Source: Pipra filicauda (lineage: Eukaryota; Chordata; Aves; Passeriformes; Pipridae). Taken from it: a stretch of DNA of 64,000 bases. Each line of letters starts with the position of its first letter. Position 1 is the first letter of the stretch. The position numbers and the translations under genes were made by a program. The notes under the pieces were generated by a model. It had not been told where the DNA came from, ran no database searches, and saw only the letters and a list, made by a program, of their open reading frames with translations. This document shows positions 49,426 to 62,486 of the stretch, in pieces. The DNA lies in assembly GCF_003945595.2 (NCBI RefSeq), contig NW_024104416.1, forward strand, positions 1,625,878 through 1,689,877. The letters run 5' to 3'.

Positions 49426-50889
49426 CCTGGCTACGTGTTCCTAAGCTGGAGTCCCACATTGCACCCAGGTTGGTGCTTTCCAAGGAGGGAACTTCACCAC
49501 ATGAAATCACTGTTCTTTCATTTTCTCTTAATTGTTGCCAAAGGAACAGTATCACATTCCCTGATCTACCTTTATGAAATACAAGAATTTGCATTGCTAG
49601 AGTGCACATGAAGCTAAATTGAAAAGGGTAGCTGGGCTTAAACTTCAGGAGAATGAAACAGGGCTTGAAAGCAAAATAAAAGAGTTAGGATACAGTAAAA
49701 ATATTTTTTGTTACACAGAGCATACATTCTGCTCACATGGACTTTGATCATACCTAAAGGTTGTGTAAGAGTGGGAGGTGGTTTATATTTCATTAAAAAG
49801 TGACACTGAGTATGTTGGTTTCAATAGCAAAATCTCTCCCTGCTATTTACTACTTTTGCCATCTATTAGTGTATATATATGCCATCACAGAACTGTGATT
49901 CCGTGGGAATTTCAATGTGCAAAAATTCCATAAGCAGATAACAGACAAAAACTTTACCATAATTAGCCAATATTAAGAGAAGGCATAAGATTTCTGACTC
50001 TATTCAAAAGGCAGAGGAAAATTTGCTTTCTAGATTCCCTCTTATAATTAATTACCTCTGAATTCTTGATAGTAATACCTGGATGAGTTAAATACTTCAA
50101 GGAGAATGCTGCAGAAATACAGTACAGATCCTCCTGTCTCCTAATATTCATAAAAAAGCCTACACAATACTGTATTTGAAATTTTAATATACTACTGTTA
50201 CACTCTTTCAACAAGAATCAGTTTTTCCTCTTCAGAGAGTATCAAGGTGCTCTAATGTGACCAAAACTAAATCACCACCATTTAGGTATTTCCCTTTTAA
50301 GACACAGCAATGAGATTTTTTCCTTCTGCTGCAATTTACATTCTCTGCACTGTGGGAACAACTCCACTTATTAACTGCAGTCTCTCAGACACAAGGAACC
50401 CTCTTTAATGCTCTCAACGTTTTGTCCAAAGAACATCAGAGTTTGTACTCTGGCCAGACATCACTGAGAAAACTACTGGTCAAATGGAATGGCACTAAGA
50501 AACCCCACATCTCCTTGCAGCTCCAGTGGTATAAAACAGAATTACCTTTGCCAGAGATAGGGCTAAGCAAAGAAAAACCATATTCTATAACAGGGAATAA
50601 TTAAATATGGCTAAATAAATATTGAAAAAAAGATTCTGAAATCAAGACCAGTGTAATAAAAATCTTAATGTTGATTAAAATGAAAAATATTTTGAAAATA
50701 CTTATGTTTTCTTTTGACTGGATGTAATTGATAGGTAAAACACAGAGTGATTCCAGGTGGAAGGTGTTGTTCCAAGAACGATGATGCCTTATATGAATAT
50801 ATCTGGTCCTCTATCCTGACATATAACCTATAAAGCAATTTTATCCCAGTACACACTTCAATAACCATTTACCTCTGTGCCAACTGGAA
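49426..50889. other. Unique noncoding sequence
   Basis: No gene supported; AT-rich, with frames of at most 83 codons outside the part that overlaps the LTR. No repeat recognised. Confidence 0.6.
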
Positions 50890-51309
50890 ATAGAATCATA
50901 GAATTGTTTAAGTTGGGAAAGACCTTTCAGATCATCAAGTCCAACCATTCCCAGCACTGCCAAGGCCACCACTAACCCACGTCCCCAAGTGCCTCATCCA
51001 CATGCCTTGTGAATCCCTCCAGGGATGGGGACTCTGCCACTGCCCTGGGCAGCTGTGCCAGGTGGGGCAGCCCTTGCAGTGAAGGAATTTTCCCAAGTAT
51101 CCAGTCTAAAGATCTCTTGGCACAACCTGAGGACAGTTCCTTTTGTCCTTTGGCTGGTTACCTGAGAGTAGAGCCCGACCCCCCCTGGTTCCCCCCTCCT
51201 GTCAGGGGGTTGCAGAGCCAGAAGGTCCCCCCTGAGCCTCCTTTTCTCCAGGCTGAGCCCCCCCAGCTCCCTCAGCCCCTCCTGCTGCTCCAGCCCCTTC
51301 TCAGCTCCG
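50890..51309 (-). mobile_element. CR1 LINE 3' fragment, about 420 bp (minus)
   Basis: It starts at the low-coordinate end with the reversed CR1 terminus (AATAGAATCATAGAATTG). The minus strand then reads back through the 3' end into the carboxy part of ORF2 (blocks like GLRELGGLSLEKRRLRGDLL are visible). It ends near 51309 at the GGGGCTGGAGCAGCAGG block. The 3' sequence (GGCAGTGCTGGGAATGGTTG on the element strand) is shared with 56107-57545 but differs from 27950-28750, so the fragments sample at least two sublineages. It is 5'-truncated and inactive. Confidence 0.94.
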
Positions 51310-54300
51310 TTGTCTTTGGGAGCTGAGTTACCCAAGAGCAACACAAACAATGCCCTACAAAACACTGTCCTAACAATTTCATAATAACTTAAACTCAGTT
51401 TGTGTGAGCACACTTGACTTCACAAATACAGAAAAAGTGGAAATTCAGATCCCAGCTGAGGAGATTATGATCAAAGCAGGATGGAAACATCTCCTGCTGC
51501 CTTTTATTAGCAACAGACACTTCCACACATGGAACCCTCTGAATAATTTACTGAAAGCAAACAGATCAGCTCAGTAAAGGTCTAATTTCATACTGTGGAG
51601 AAGACACTAGGAATGTGGCCTTCAATACTGAGCAAACATCTTCTTTCACAATACATTTGTGAAAGTTATTTTTGCTCAAATAGAGAGTTGTGCCTGTGGA
51701 GTGTTGAGACTGAAGGCTTTGTCATCACTGTCATCAGGATGTCATCCCTAATTACTGTGTGGGGCTGTTGCTTGGGAACTCCTCCCTTCCCCCACCACGG
51801 GATAATATTTTCCTAGGCTATGGGAAATACAGCAGAGGGGGAAGGCCAGGAGGTCAGGATTGCTCTTTCCAGTAACAGCCCTCCAGCCAGATCAACTTAA
51901 GCAGACCATGAAACTGGACCCTGAGGTAGACAGCTTTGAATTCTGCCGAGGGAAACTATCACATCTTTTCTCCCAAGTAATTTTTTATGCTCATAAAAAT
52001 ATGTTAAAAAAATAATTCAATGTGTCTGCCAAAATTTCCTGAAGTTAACAGTTGACCCAGACTTTTAAAGAAGTAGTCACCTAAGACCATTAGTTTTTAA
52101 CAAAGTCTGAATATTAATTGAAAGGCTTAGTAAAAAAAAAAAATTAAATATATGCAACCAATTAATATTAGGGTCATAATATTCTTGTCCTCAGAAATGC
52201 TGTTCACTATCATATATCTCTAATTATTTTTTCCTTATAACACATCTATTTCTTAAGGAGAATTACACTTGTTTGGGGTTGTTGTTTTTGTTAAGCCCAT
52301 TGTAGCAACTTTGCAAGTAAGAGTGGTAAAACATAACACACACATGGATAGCATAAAGTTAAACAAAATAAATGTTACTGCCTCAATAATTTCGGACTTC
52401 AGTAAGTAATACAGAAAGAAAGAACTCCACGTCCTTCCTTCATTCCTTCCTCATTTGCTGGGCATTATTCACAAAGTAAAAATTCAGTTCAGATAGTTCT
52501 CCCTATACTTTGAAAAATTCAGATTTGAATCCAAACTCAAACGTTAGGTTCCCAGCTCAGGCCATATCACTTTATTTTGTATTATCTAGGACATATCTTC
52601 AAAAGGAAGCCTGAGATGTATGAAAGAACATTTTGGCTTTTTTTTTCCTCCCCTTTATCCTCATAAAAGGGAATTTTCTACCTATCAGTAGGTTTCTTAA
52701 AGCTAGAACTATACTTAGGATAGATTCCATTGTGTGTTTTAGACGCAACTAATTAAATACTTTTTCTAATTATACACAAAATTGATAGATTATAATAATG
52801 ATCTTCTCAAAACCAATAATCTTTCCTTTCAGTGAAAGTTTTCTCCTTCTGTAGGCTTTTTTCCCACCACAAAGTTCTCCCAAGTTTCTAAATCCAGCTC
52901 CTACATTTCCAATTTACAATATGAGATGGTCACAAAAGGCATGTGGAGCCTGTAAAGAAAGAGGCCCCCATTCACATGCAGTTGTCCAGCTGCTTCATTT
53001 AGCCAACCTCTTCTTTCCACAGGGTATGTAGGTCAGAGTTCCAATGTGAATGTTGGAATTTCTAACTTATCATACACTCTTTTAGTTTAAATATGAAGCC
53101 AACTTCCATCAGAATTTCAAACCTTATTAAAAACTAAACCAATAAAAAGAATTGTCTCTCCCATGCTCGGTGAAGATGGATGCTCAGCACCATTTCATCC
53201 TATAGTGCTGCTAAGAAATTAAGGAATATGGACAGGAAGAAACTAAAGTTGTTTCTAAAGGGGATCATGAAGCTTAATGGACTGATTTAATGTGCTCAAT
53301 TACTGATTCAAATCTCAACACAACCAGCATAGGCAAGGGATTTTGAAGATCAAACACAGTACTGGATGCCAATCTGGAGCAGGAGAGGTAAAAAAAGATC
53401 TAGGATCTGCAACTGGTTTGCTAATTGCACATATAAAGCATATGATTATTGGTCGTAGGAGAGACTAGACTTAATTGTGGAGTTGCTTTATTCCTCCATT
53501 TTTCATCAGTAACACACAAATACACATTTCAAACATCCCTGAAAATTCACGAGCTGATTCACTCCTCAGTCTCAGAAAGATCTGTGATTACAAGCACATC
53601 ATGTTTGTTCTTAACCCCAGCCAGAGCAGAGCACAGAATGCAGTTATTCTTCATGGTGAAAGCACAGGAGCAAACTTCACCTGCAGGGAGACTGGTGAAA
53701 GAACAGCAACACAGAGTATGAATAATTCAATCCATATATCTTCAGTTTAAAAAAGAAATATTAAAAAGCAAAGAAAAGTCACATTTAAGAAAATATAACT
53801 ACAATGCTACAAGTTGTGGTAAGGAGCTGCTGTACTCCCTTTGTACACAGAGAGGATTAAAAGTAAAGAGTTAGTAATGAAAAGTCTTCACTAATGAGTT
53901 TTTTGTTGACTGTTGCTTTGTGAGTCTGGTTTCCTCTTAAGAAGAGTCTATGTCATGTATGTCAGAAGAATTTCAGTTTCTATCATAGCCTTTAAAATCA
54001 AGTCTGATCTGGCTGAGAATTTCTCACACATGACCTCTTCTGTCTGACAGAAAGGCTCGCTGCTCTCAGGCTAACAGAAAACTCAACTCACTCCCTAAAA
54101 GCTTATACCCAGCTCTAGGCTTCTGTTCCAGTCTGGAGTTCATTAGTTCTTAGTTTTTTTGCCTCCAGGACCATCACTTCATATCACACTGAAGAGAGAA
54201 AACCAGGAAGCTCATACCCATCTCCTTCTGCCACACAGAGAGTGAAATCTTGTGGCCTTGCCTGGCACTGTGTCCTGTCCCTCCTTCACTGCTTCCTTCA

Positions 54301-56106
54301 TTTCTGTTCCAGTGTCTCTGGATGGACTTTTCTACTTAACATCCTTTTATCACAGGTTCACTTCTGCAAAGTTACAGCCCATGACCACCCACCATTGCTC
54401 TTCTGACTTGGCCACAATGTTTTATAACCCCTGTTTTTAGAGGACTCCTGTCACCACAGCTGGGGGAGGAAAGGAAATACTGCACAAATACTGCTCTGAT
54501 TTCTATTACTTTTTTTTTCTTTTCACCAAATGAGATTTACAGCTGCAGAGCACTTCAAAAGGCTTGAAACCTGTGCTATGATGTTCCTAGTTTGTAATGG
54601 TAAAGGGGACAGGTAACGGAACAACTGGATTGTTACGGTAGAGCTGGCTGGGAATATTCTCAGATAAAACTGGGGGGTGGTGTCTGTCTTGCTTTTCCCC
54701 TACATCTTAATTTACTTCAGCCAAAAGATGCCATTACAGATGGAAACTAGGGGGAAAAAATCACTTCCTAACAGTCTGGGAATTAGGATAGTGAATAAGG
54801 GAACGGACATGGATGTAAATGATTGTTCAAAATAAGGAATAGCAAAGTCTTGAAGCTGGGTCTTCTGTGGTTCCTAAGAGTAGCCTTAACTCTAGACTAT
54901 CTTAGTGCTTTTTATCATATTTCTAATTAATTGTTTAAACAGACCTGGGTTTTATCTTCAAGGAGAATAAGAACATGCTTGATTTTTTAAAATAAATTTT
55001 GCAGGATGTAAAATGTACTTCACACCAACATTATGGTGATTATTAGTACTGAACTGTGCATATTCTAAAGGTCTTAACTTCAGGTCACCTTTAGGCTCTG
55101 TGTTTTACCTTTGTCAGCAAGTACAGTGTGTGGCAATAACTGACTTCAAACACAGATGTCTTCCTTTAAAAAAAGATAGTAAAGATATGAACTGTCCCTG
55201 TGCTTTAATAACAAAACATTTGATTTCCAGAAAATTATTTATATTGTTTCATAGTTTTGTATTTTTTTTCCAATAGCATGTCATACCTATATTCACAGAG
55301 ACTAATAAATGGCAGGTTCTTGGTTCTGGTTTTGGTTTCTTTATTTTTATTTTTACTTCTTTTATTTTATTTTTATTTTTAATATTATCACTTCCATAGA
55401 CTCTTAGCTCCACAACTGAACTTGGAATAATAGTTTGATATGGAAAACGAGAAAATGAGCTAACTTTTTTTTTGTTTCTATTTATGCTTTCTCATTTCTC
55501 TGGGTCCCAGACTGAATTATAAAACTTCTGTCTCATCACTGTGTTGCCATTTCTTCCTGGAGGAAATGCTCTGAGAACACAAGAACTATGTTTTTCCTTG
55601 CAAAGCTTAGAGGTATAATGATGTTCTTGATGTTGACTCTGACCTTGCATCCACATGTGGCTGAAACACTCAGCACTGTGAGAAGAATCCTGAAACCACA
55701 AGTATCAGCCTCAACTACTGAAAATATTTTTTCCTTTAACTTCAGGGAAAGAATCCCTTTTCCCATCAAAATCATATTTTCAACTCTAAGTACGAGAACA
55801 GTGTCACAGAAGGAAGATTTTTTTGAAACTCAGTGATTGACAAAAGTGATATCCTTTTAGACAGTTTATCTGTCTACTGAAGATGACTTTTAAAGTGGAA
55901 AACTGCTTAAAAAATGCTAGAGAGTGGCTGACAATAAGAAATAACTAGATGTGGGTGAAAATAGTGATTTTATTTCCTCTGATATATTGCTTCTTGTATG
56001 AAAACATTCCAATTTAAGAGGAAAAAAAAAAGAAAAAACTTGGGGAAAAAACTACCCGTGCGTTATTTCTGATTAAAAAGACTGTGCAGATTATATGTTT
56101 CTGCAG
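51310..56106. other. Unique noncoding sequence, about 4.8 kb
   Basis: No gene supported. There is a small CTTCC-rich run at about 52430-52452 and a T-rich TTTTATTT tract at 55320-55381. Frames are at most 91 codons with no recognisable product. Confidence 0.6.
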
Positions 56107-57545
56107 TCCTGAAGGGCAAAGGAGTCCAAGAAGGAGGGATATTCTTCAGGAAAGGAATTTTCAAGGCACTTGAGCAGACCATCCCTGTGTGCCAACAGAT
56201 GAGCTGGTGGAGAAGACAGCTGGCCTGGCTGAACAGGGGGTCGGAAGGAGGAACTCCAGGCCTGTCAGCCTGATCTTGGAACAGAGGAAGGTCATGGAGA
56301 GACTACCCTCAGTGTGACCATATGCAGGAAAACCCAGGGATCATGCCTAGCCAACAGGGGTTCATGAAAGGCAGGTCCTGCCTGACCAACCTGATCTCCC
56401 TCTATGACCAGGTGACCCACTTAGGGGATGAGGGGAAAGCTGTGGATGTGTCTAATTTGATTTTAGTAAAGCCTTTGACATCGTTGCCACAGCATTCTCC
56501 TGGAGAAACCGGCTGCTCATGGCTTAGAAGGGTGTATTCTTCCCTGGGATAAAAACTGGCTGATGGGAGGGCCCAGGGTGGTTGGTGAGTGGGGTTACAC
56601 CCAGCTGGGGCTGGTCACCAGTGGGGTTCCCCAGGGCTCAGTACTGGAGAGGTTCTGTTTAGTATCTTTATCTGGGTGAAGGGATCAAGTCCACTCTCAG
56701 TATTATCACAGTTGACACCAAGCTGGGTGGGAGTGTTGATCTGTTGGGGGGCAGGAAGGCTCTGCAGAGGGATCTGCACACGCTGGATCCATGGGCTGAG
56801 GCCAACGGGATGAGGCTCAACAGGGTCAAGTGTCAGGTCCTGCCCTTGGGTCACCACAACCCCCTGCAGCTCCAGGCTGGGGCAGAGGGGCTGGAAAGCT
56901 GGAAAAGCCCTGGAGGTGCTGGTCAACAGTGATTGAACACAAGCTGGGTGTGCCCAGGGGGGCAAGAAGGCCAAGGGCACCTGGGCTGTACCAGCAATAG
57001 TGGCAGCAGGACCAGGGCAGTGACTGTCCCTGTGCTGGCACTGCTGAGGCCACACCTCAGATCCTGGGGGCAGTTTTGGGCCCCTCATGACAAGGACATT
57101 GAGGGGCTGGAGCGTGTCCAGGGAAGGGAATGGAGCTGGGGAAGGGGCTGGAGCAGCAGGAGGGGCTGAGGGAGCTGGGGGGGCTCAGCCTGGAGAAAAG
57201 GAGGCTCAGGGGGGACCTTCTGGCTCTGCAACCCCCTGACAGGAGGGGAGAGCCGGGGGGGGGTCGGGCTCTGCTCCCAGGGAACAAGGGACAGGGCAAG
57301 AGGAACTGTCCTCAGTTTGTACCAAGAGATCTTTAGACTGGATACTTGGGAAAATTCCTTCACTGCAAGGGCTGCCCCACCTGGCACAGCTGCCCAGGGC
57401 AGTGGCAGAGTCCCCATCCCTGGAGGGATTCACAAGACACGTGGATGTGGCACTTGGGTACATGGGTTAGTGGTGGCCTTGGCAGTGCTGGGAATGGTTG
57501 GACTCGATGATCTGAAAGGTCTTTTCCAACCGAAATGATTCGTGA
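56107..57545 (+). mobile_element. CR1 LINE, longest copy, internally deleted
   Basis: The first ~130 bp (56107-56240) match the CR1 ORF2 region between endonuclease and reverse transcriptase (a frame reading GKGVQEGGIFF and later AWLNRG). It then jumps directly to the start of the reverse transcriptase (RPVSLILEQRKVME), so a piece in between is missing. RT blocks follow (QQGFMKGRSCLTNLISLYDQ; KAVDVSNLILVKP in the place of the first catalytic block; TSGVPQGS). The usual F-A-D-D catalytic block is replaced by I-T-V-D, losing one aspartate. The carboxy ORF2 region and 3' end follow. Multiple stops and shifts make it inactive. The 3' terminal repeat is decayed (ATTCGTGACTC). It shares an exact 81-base stretch with the 27950-28750 copy. 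Confidence 0.93.
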
Positions 57546-60500
57546 CTCTCTTTCCTGTTTGACAGTGTGCCCAGAATTCTTTATATTAATATTCACAGCC
57601 CAGGACTGAGGTTTTACCTGTGTTCAGTGGAACTTCCAGCTCTCAGTGTTTCCAACACTGCTCCCTGTTTGGATCACCTGCTTCTGAGCAGGTTCCAGAT
57701 GATTCTCCTCTCCCTGGAGAGAGAATCAGAACAGCTTCTTAGTGCATGTCACATTTTCAAGTCAAAAGGAAATTATTCTGTGTCAGAAATAAATCCTAGC
57801 AGAGGGGGGCTGGCAGTAATTTAGGAAAGCAAAAATGCAGACAAAATTCCAAGGAATGCAGGCTCTGTTTTCAGTATAGAATATCAGAATACTGGGATGA
57901 TGTGTAAACACCTTACCAGACTGGCATCAAAGGAGAAATACTGCTGAGATTCCTGCTTTTCCTTGAGTTTAGGGATCATGGAAGAGCATGGCTGGGACTG
58001 GAAGCAATGCAGCACAGCATTAGTAGTGCTGAGGCTGCCTTTCCTCATCCTCCCAATCTGCCTCCTGGGCCTTAGTAATCCATGATCCCTGGTGCAATTA
58101 CACCTGATAAGTTTGCCCTGCTTACTTATATCTTTGATCTTTCTATAAACAGTCTCTGGACATTTGTTCACGCTGAGCAGTACTTTGATCCATGAATAAA
58201 ATCACTCAGAATTACTAGTGCAGCAAGGTAGGGCTCAACACTTATAAAAGTAAAATCTTGACATAAACTGTTTTCACAAACTTTTGTTCCTTTGGGACAG
58301 CAGTCATGCCTTGTTTGCTGTTTTCCTGGCAAGTTGTTTTCAGTTAGAACAGAATTGGAATGGTAATTGTAATGAAACAAAAGGAGGGGAAGAACAACAC
58401 GGTTCATTCTCCAAGTAAAAATATCACAGAGAAGTAATGAAATAATTTTGTGCAGAATCACTCCCCTCTTATTTATTTATCTTATCATTTTCTTTAAAGA
58501 CACTTGGTTTGGGGCTAATTTAATCTGAAAAGAATCATATCCAAATTTCTAATAAATTGTGTGTCACTGAGAATAGGTTAAGCAAGACCACTCAACCTGC
58601 ATATACTGTAAAACATAGTCAAAAATACTATAGTGTGATTCAGAACACTAGAGATCTTTTCAGTATCTTCCATTGCCACGATCCTTTTCTTTTGAATTCC
58701 CTTAAGAATATTCACACAATGAAAAGAAGACGTTTTTAAACTTCTGGATACAATTTCTGAACAGATATCCCATTTTACAGAGTGTGAGACATAGCAGTGT
58801 AAATGCATACCTTATTCTGCAATAAGTGTAACAGAGTCCAGAAGGAACTTGTGGACATTGTACAACAGTATTGTACAACAGTTTTAATACAACAGTATTA
58901 AAAGGAATAAATCACTTTCAATAAAAGTGATATAAATGTAAATATTATTGAGGAAATGCTAAAAGTTAGTGGAAGGCTCTGTTAAATGATTTTTTTAAAT
59001 TATTTTATAGTGATGCCACACTTGTTCACAAGTTATTTTGCTAATAGTGAGTTAGTCACAAAAGTTATTAGCTATGAGTGTTTATTTCACTTTATACTAA
59101 GATACTAAGATATTGTCTCATATTTGCTCAAAAATTGTTTTTGTTAAACAAATTTTGCAACTTGAAGATGACCAGAAGTTACTGTCATTTACACTCTAAA
59201 CACTTTTGGATGGTATCAGATGAATTGGTTCCTGATTCTTCATTTCCAAATCATTTGATTATGCTTCTACTTATCACAAATTTCCTTTAAATGAAACTGA
59301 TGTAAGTGGAAGTGTTGCTGAGAAGTCTTTCTGTAACTACTTACAGCAAACTTTTAACAATAGTGTGAGTATATAAATGTGGTTTGGAGTCAATGGATTA
59401 TAGGGTAAGAAATAGCACCAAATTTCAATATACATCGTATATTTGGATTATGTGCTCACATTATATATTTCCAGTGACTTGGTACAGCACTGAAGTTCTA
59501 GCATTAAAATTAGCATTAAAAAATTGGGTTATAAATCTATCATAGATAAATTATCATAGATCTCACGTACACTGTCTGTGTTTTGATGAGTATCTACCTA
59601 AAACTTCCAAGCATTTGGTTCATTTGAAAATCAGGATTGGGAACCATTCTTACAAATACATTTTCCCCATCAAACTGAAGAATTTACACATTTCATGTAG
59701 GAAGTACAGATCTGAGATTGAACTAATGGTCACCGTCACCCTTGCGGGCCTTAAAATCTGGGAACAGATGGAAAGGGTGTTATGTACAGGTTAACCTTCT
59801 GTCTACTTTGGAACTTGAATTTCACTTTGCCATTGCTAAAGGTCTCTTTGGTCTCTCACATTCAAAGTTTTGCTCATCTTGTGCTACGAACAAATTTTCC
59901 TTCATTCAAAATTATCTTCAATCTCTGAAGTTTTTACAAAATTTTAAAATTCAGTCTTGTTTCTATCTACCCAGTAATTTCTGACAGACAGCTAACCCTT
60001 CAGACTTCATGGAAAATGCCATATTATTTCATCTTTAAAGTCAAAAAAGTAAGTTGCACGTAGGTATTACAAGTATTCCTACAATGCAGGAAAATATTGA
60101 GACATTATTAAGCATAAAGAAGTAGCAAAGTGTTTGAGCCTTCCGAATTCCTTGCCATTTTCAAAATGTCTCATTCAAAGTTTAAGACATATAGGAATTT
60201 AGATGTAGTCAAATATATTTTAATCACATCAATCAAATGAAAATATGATGAAATTACTGCATATCCCAAAGAAATGTTTTATATTAATGTCATAACAATG
60301 GTTTGCTGAATGAATATATGAAGGAGCTGCCACTTGAACCATAGCAGCGCTGGAAGTTTGAGAATCAAATAGCTAAGAATAACACTGCTCCATTTTCAAC
60401 ATACTAAAAGCTTTTTACTCAGTGGGAAACTAAGTTATTAGAAAGGGCAGTCTAAAAATGTACTGCTAGGAGATTTGGGAGTAGTAGTCCTTGAAGTGAA

Positions 60501-62390
60501 GATTTAGTATTGTAGATTTTACAATTTATCCATTTTTGGTGGTTGTGATGTATGAGTCACAGGGGTAAAAAACTTCAAATAGGTTGAAGTAAAGTTAAGT
60601 ACTTCCCAGTATCTTCTATTAATTATCTGCGGAATAGAAGAAAAGAAATTAATGCAGAGACATAAGCTCGGAACAAAAGGGGAATACATTCTTATTGTGA
60701 TGATTTTACTGAGTCTTTTTCAGAGGAGGCTGTGATCACGAAATATTTAACATCTATAGATTACTTTAAAAATTTCATTTCCTATCATTTTTTAATTTAA
60801 ATGAGGAACGTGATAAAAAATGGAGGACAGCAGACTAAGAATACTATAAACAGAATTATTGAAGGTGTTGTGTTCTTCCCTGAGCAAAAGCTGCAGGACA
60901 GTCCTGTGCAGGTTTTAGCTGCTGCAGTTGTTTCAAGACTATTTCATGCTCTTTGTTCTTTTAACCACAGAGTCCTTGTGAGAAGACTGTAAAGTGAGAG
61001 AAAATTTGTCACATACATGATGGCTCTGTGATTTAGCAGGGAGCTGATATGCCATTGCCCAAGGGAATCTCTAAGCCTTTCCCTTGGCTGTTCCAAAGCT
61101 GGCTGACCAAAACAATCTGTGTTTATAGTTTGATAGAGTAAGAAAGGGGAAAACAAACTCTCCATTCTCCACACATTCCAATACCCTTCCTAACTCTTAA
61201 AGACTGATTTCCTCACTTCCTGATGATTTGGCACTCTGAAGGCTGACAGTATGAGTGGAAGATTCTTTCCCTAAAGAAGGGAAGAGTTTTCTATGTGTAC
61301 AGTGCATGCAACAGATTACAAACTTGAGGGACTAACTGCTGGTTTCAGGTGACTTTGGTAGATAGAATCAAAACTATATTCAAGATCACAGCCCTTTAAT
61401 ACCTTCAAATGCCATATCCATCTTCAGATTAACTGAAAGAAAACAGAAAATGCACTTTATTCCCTTTTAAAAAATATGGTGCTTCTTTACACAAGTGTTG
61501 CCTGTGAGTATTTAAGGTCAGCTCAAAGTTTGGCATTGCAATTTTTATTCTTCAACTCATCAACATAGCTAAAACCTCCAGACCTGTGTCTCTTTGATCA
61601 TTTCGGATTTGGACAGTGTCCAACACATTAACTTTCATCTGAAGCTTACAGCTTCTTGGCAACAATAACACTATTTACTTCTGCCTTGTAGAAACATCAA
61701 GAACTGGTGATAAACTGTACTGGGTCTGTGTGGCAAGGTTTTGGGTACTGGGGGCTTCAGGGGTACCAGCAAGTTTTAATATTTTCTTTCCTTGAAAAGA
61801 GTAAAATCCTTTGCTCTTTACTCCAGCATGAGGATCCTGCATTGGGATGCTCATGTCACTGTCCTTCAGGAGCATCAAAATCAATGCACTTGGAAAGCAA
61901 ATCTATGAAGGGAAGTTGACATCATTGATCTTTTCCCACCTGTAAGGAAAACACTAAGCACAACATTGTTTGTGCAACTAAAAAATGTCTCTGATGAATA
62001 GCAATTGTCAGAAAAAAATAATCATTATTTGCAATTCCATGTGCATCCTCTCTATTTTAAGCTCTGCAGTATCCCCACTTGCCAGGAAATGAACACAATA
62101 GTTCTTAATCTTTTCAGTGAAGGCACAGACATTTCTTTAACTAGATCCTACAGTGAATGTTAGATTGACTGGCCAATGTAGAAATGTCCAGTTCTAAGGT
62201 CTGAAATAAAATTGCTCTTGACATTTCCCCCACCAACCTGAAAGTCAGCCTGAAGCCTCAGGTGCACATGGACAGGTTAACACCCTCCATACTTCAGGCT
62301 CAGCCGAGTGCTCAGACTAGTTCTCACTCGTGTTACATCTCCTAGATCAGTCTTCCACATCCCAGCTAATTATCAACATCATCTCTCCAG
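57546..62390. other. Unique noncoding sequence, about 4.8 kb
   Basis: AT-rich; no gene supported (frames at most 97 codons). It contains two small adjacent inverted repeats at 58882-58903 and 58911-58931, and a short direct repeat (TATCATAGAT) at 59538-59561. Confidence 0.6.
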
Positions 62391-62486
62391 ATAATTTTGT
62401 CAGAGGATGACTGTGTCAGTAGATAATCTTTTTAGGGGATAATCTTACCAGAGGATCATCTTGTCTCGAGATAATTGCATTACAAG
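62391..62486 (+). repeat. Degenerate 16-bp minisatellite, six units
   Basis: Six consecutive 16-base units start at 62391, 62407, 62423, 62439, 62455 and 62471. The consensus is ATAATCTTGTCAGAGG, and units match it at about 15, 10, 13, 14, 11 and 9 of 16 positions. A partial unit (ATCATCTCTCCAG) precedes the first. Phase is kept without insertions through all six units. The divergence implies an old array no longer homogenised. No function is evident. Confidence 0.75.
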
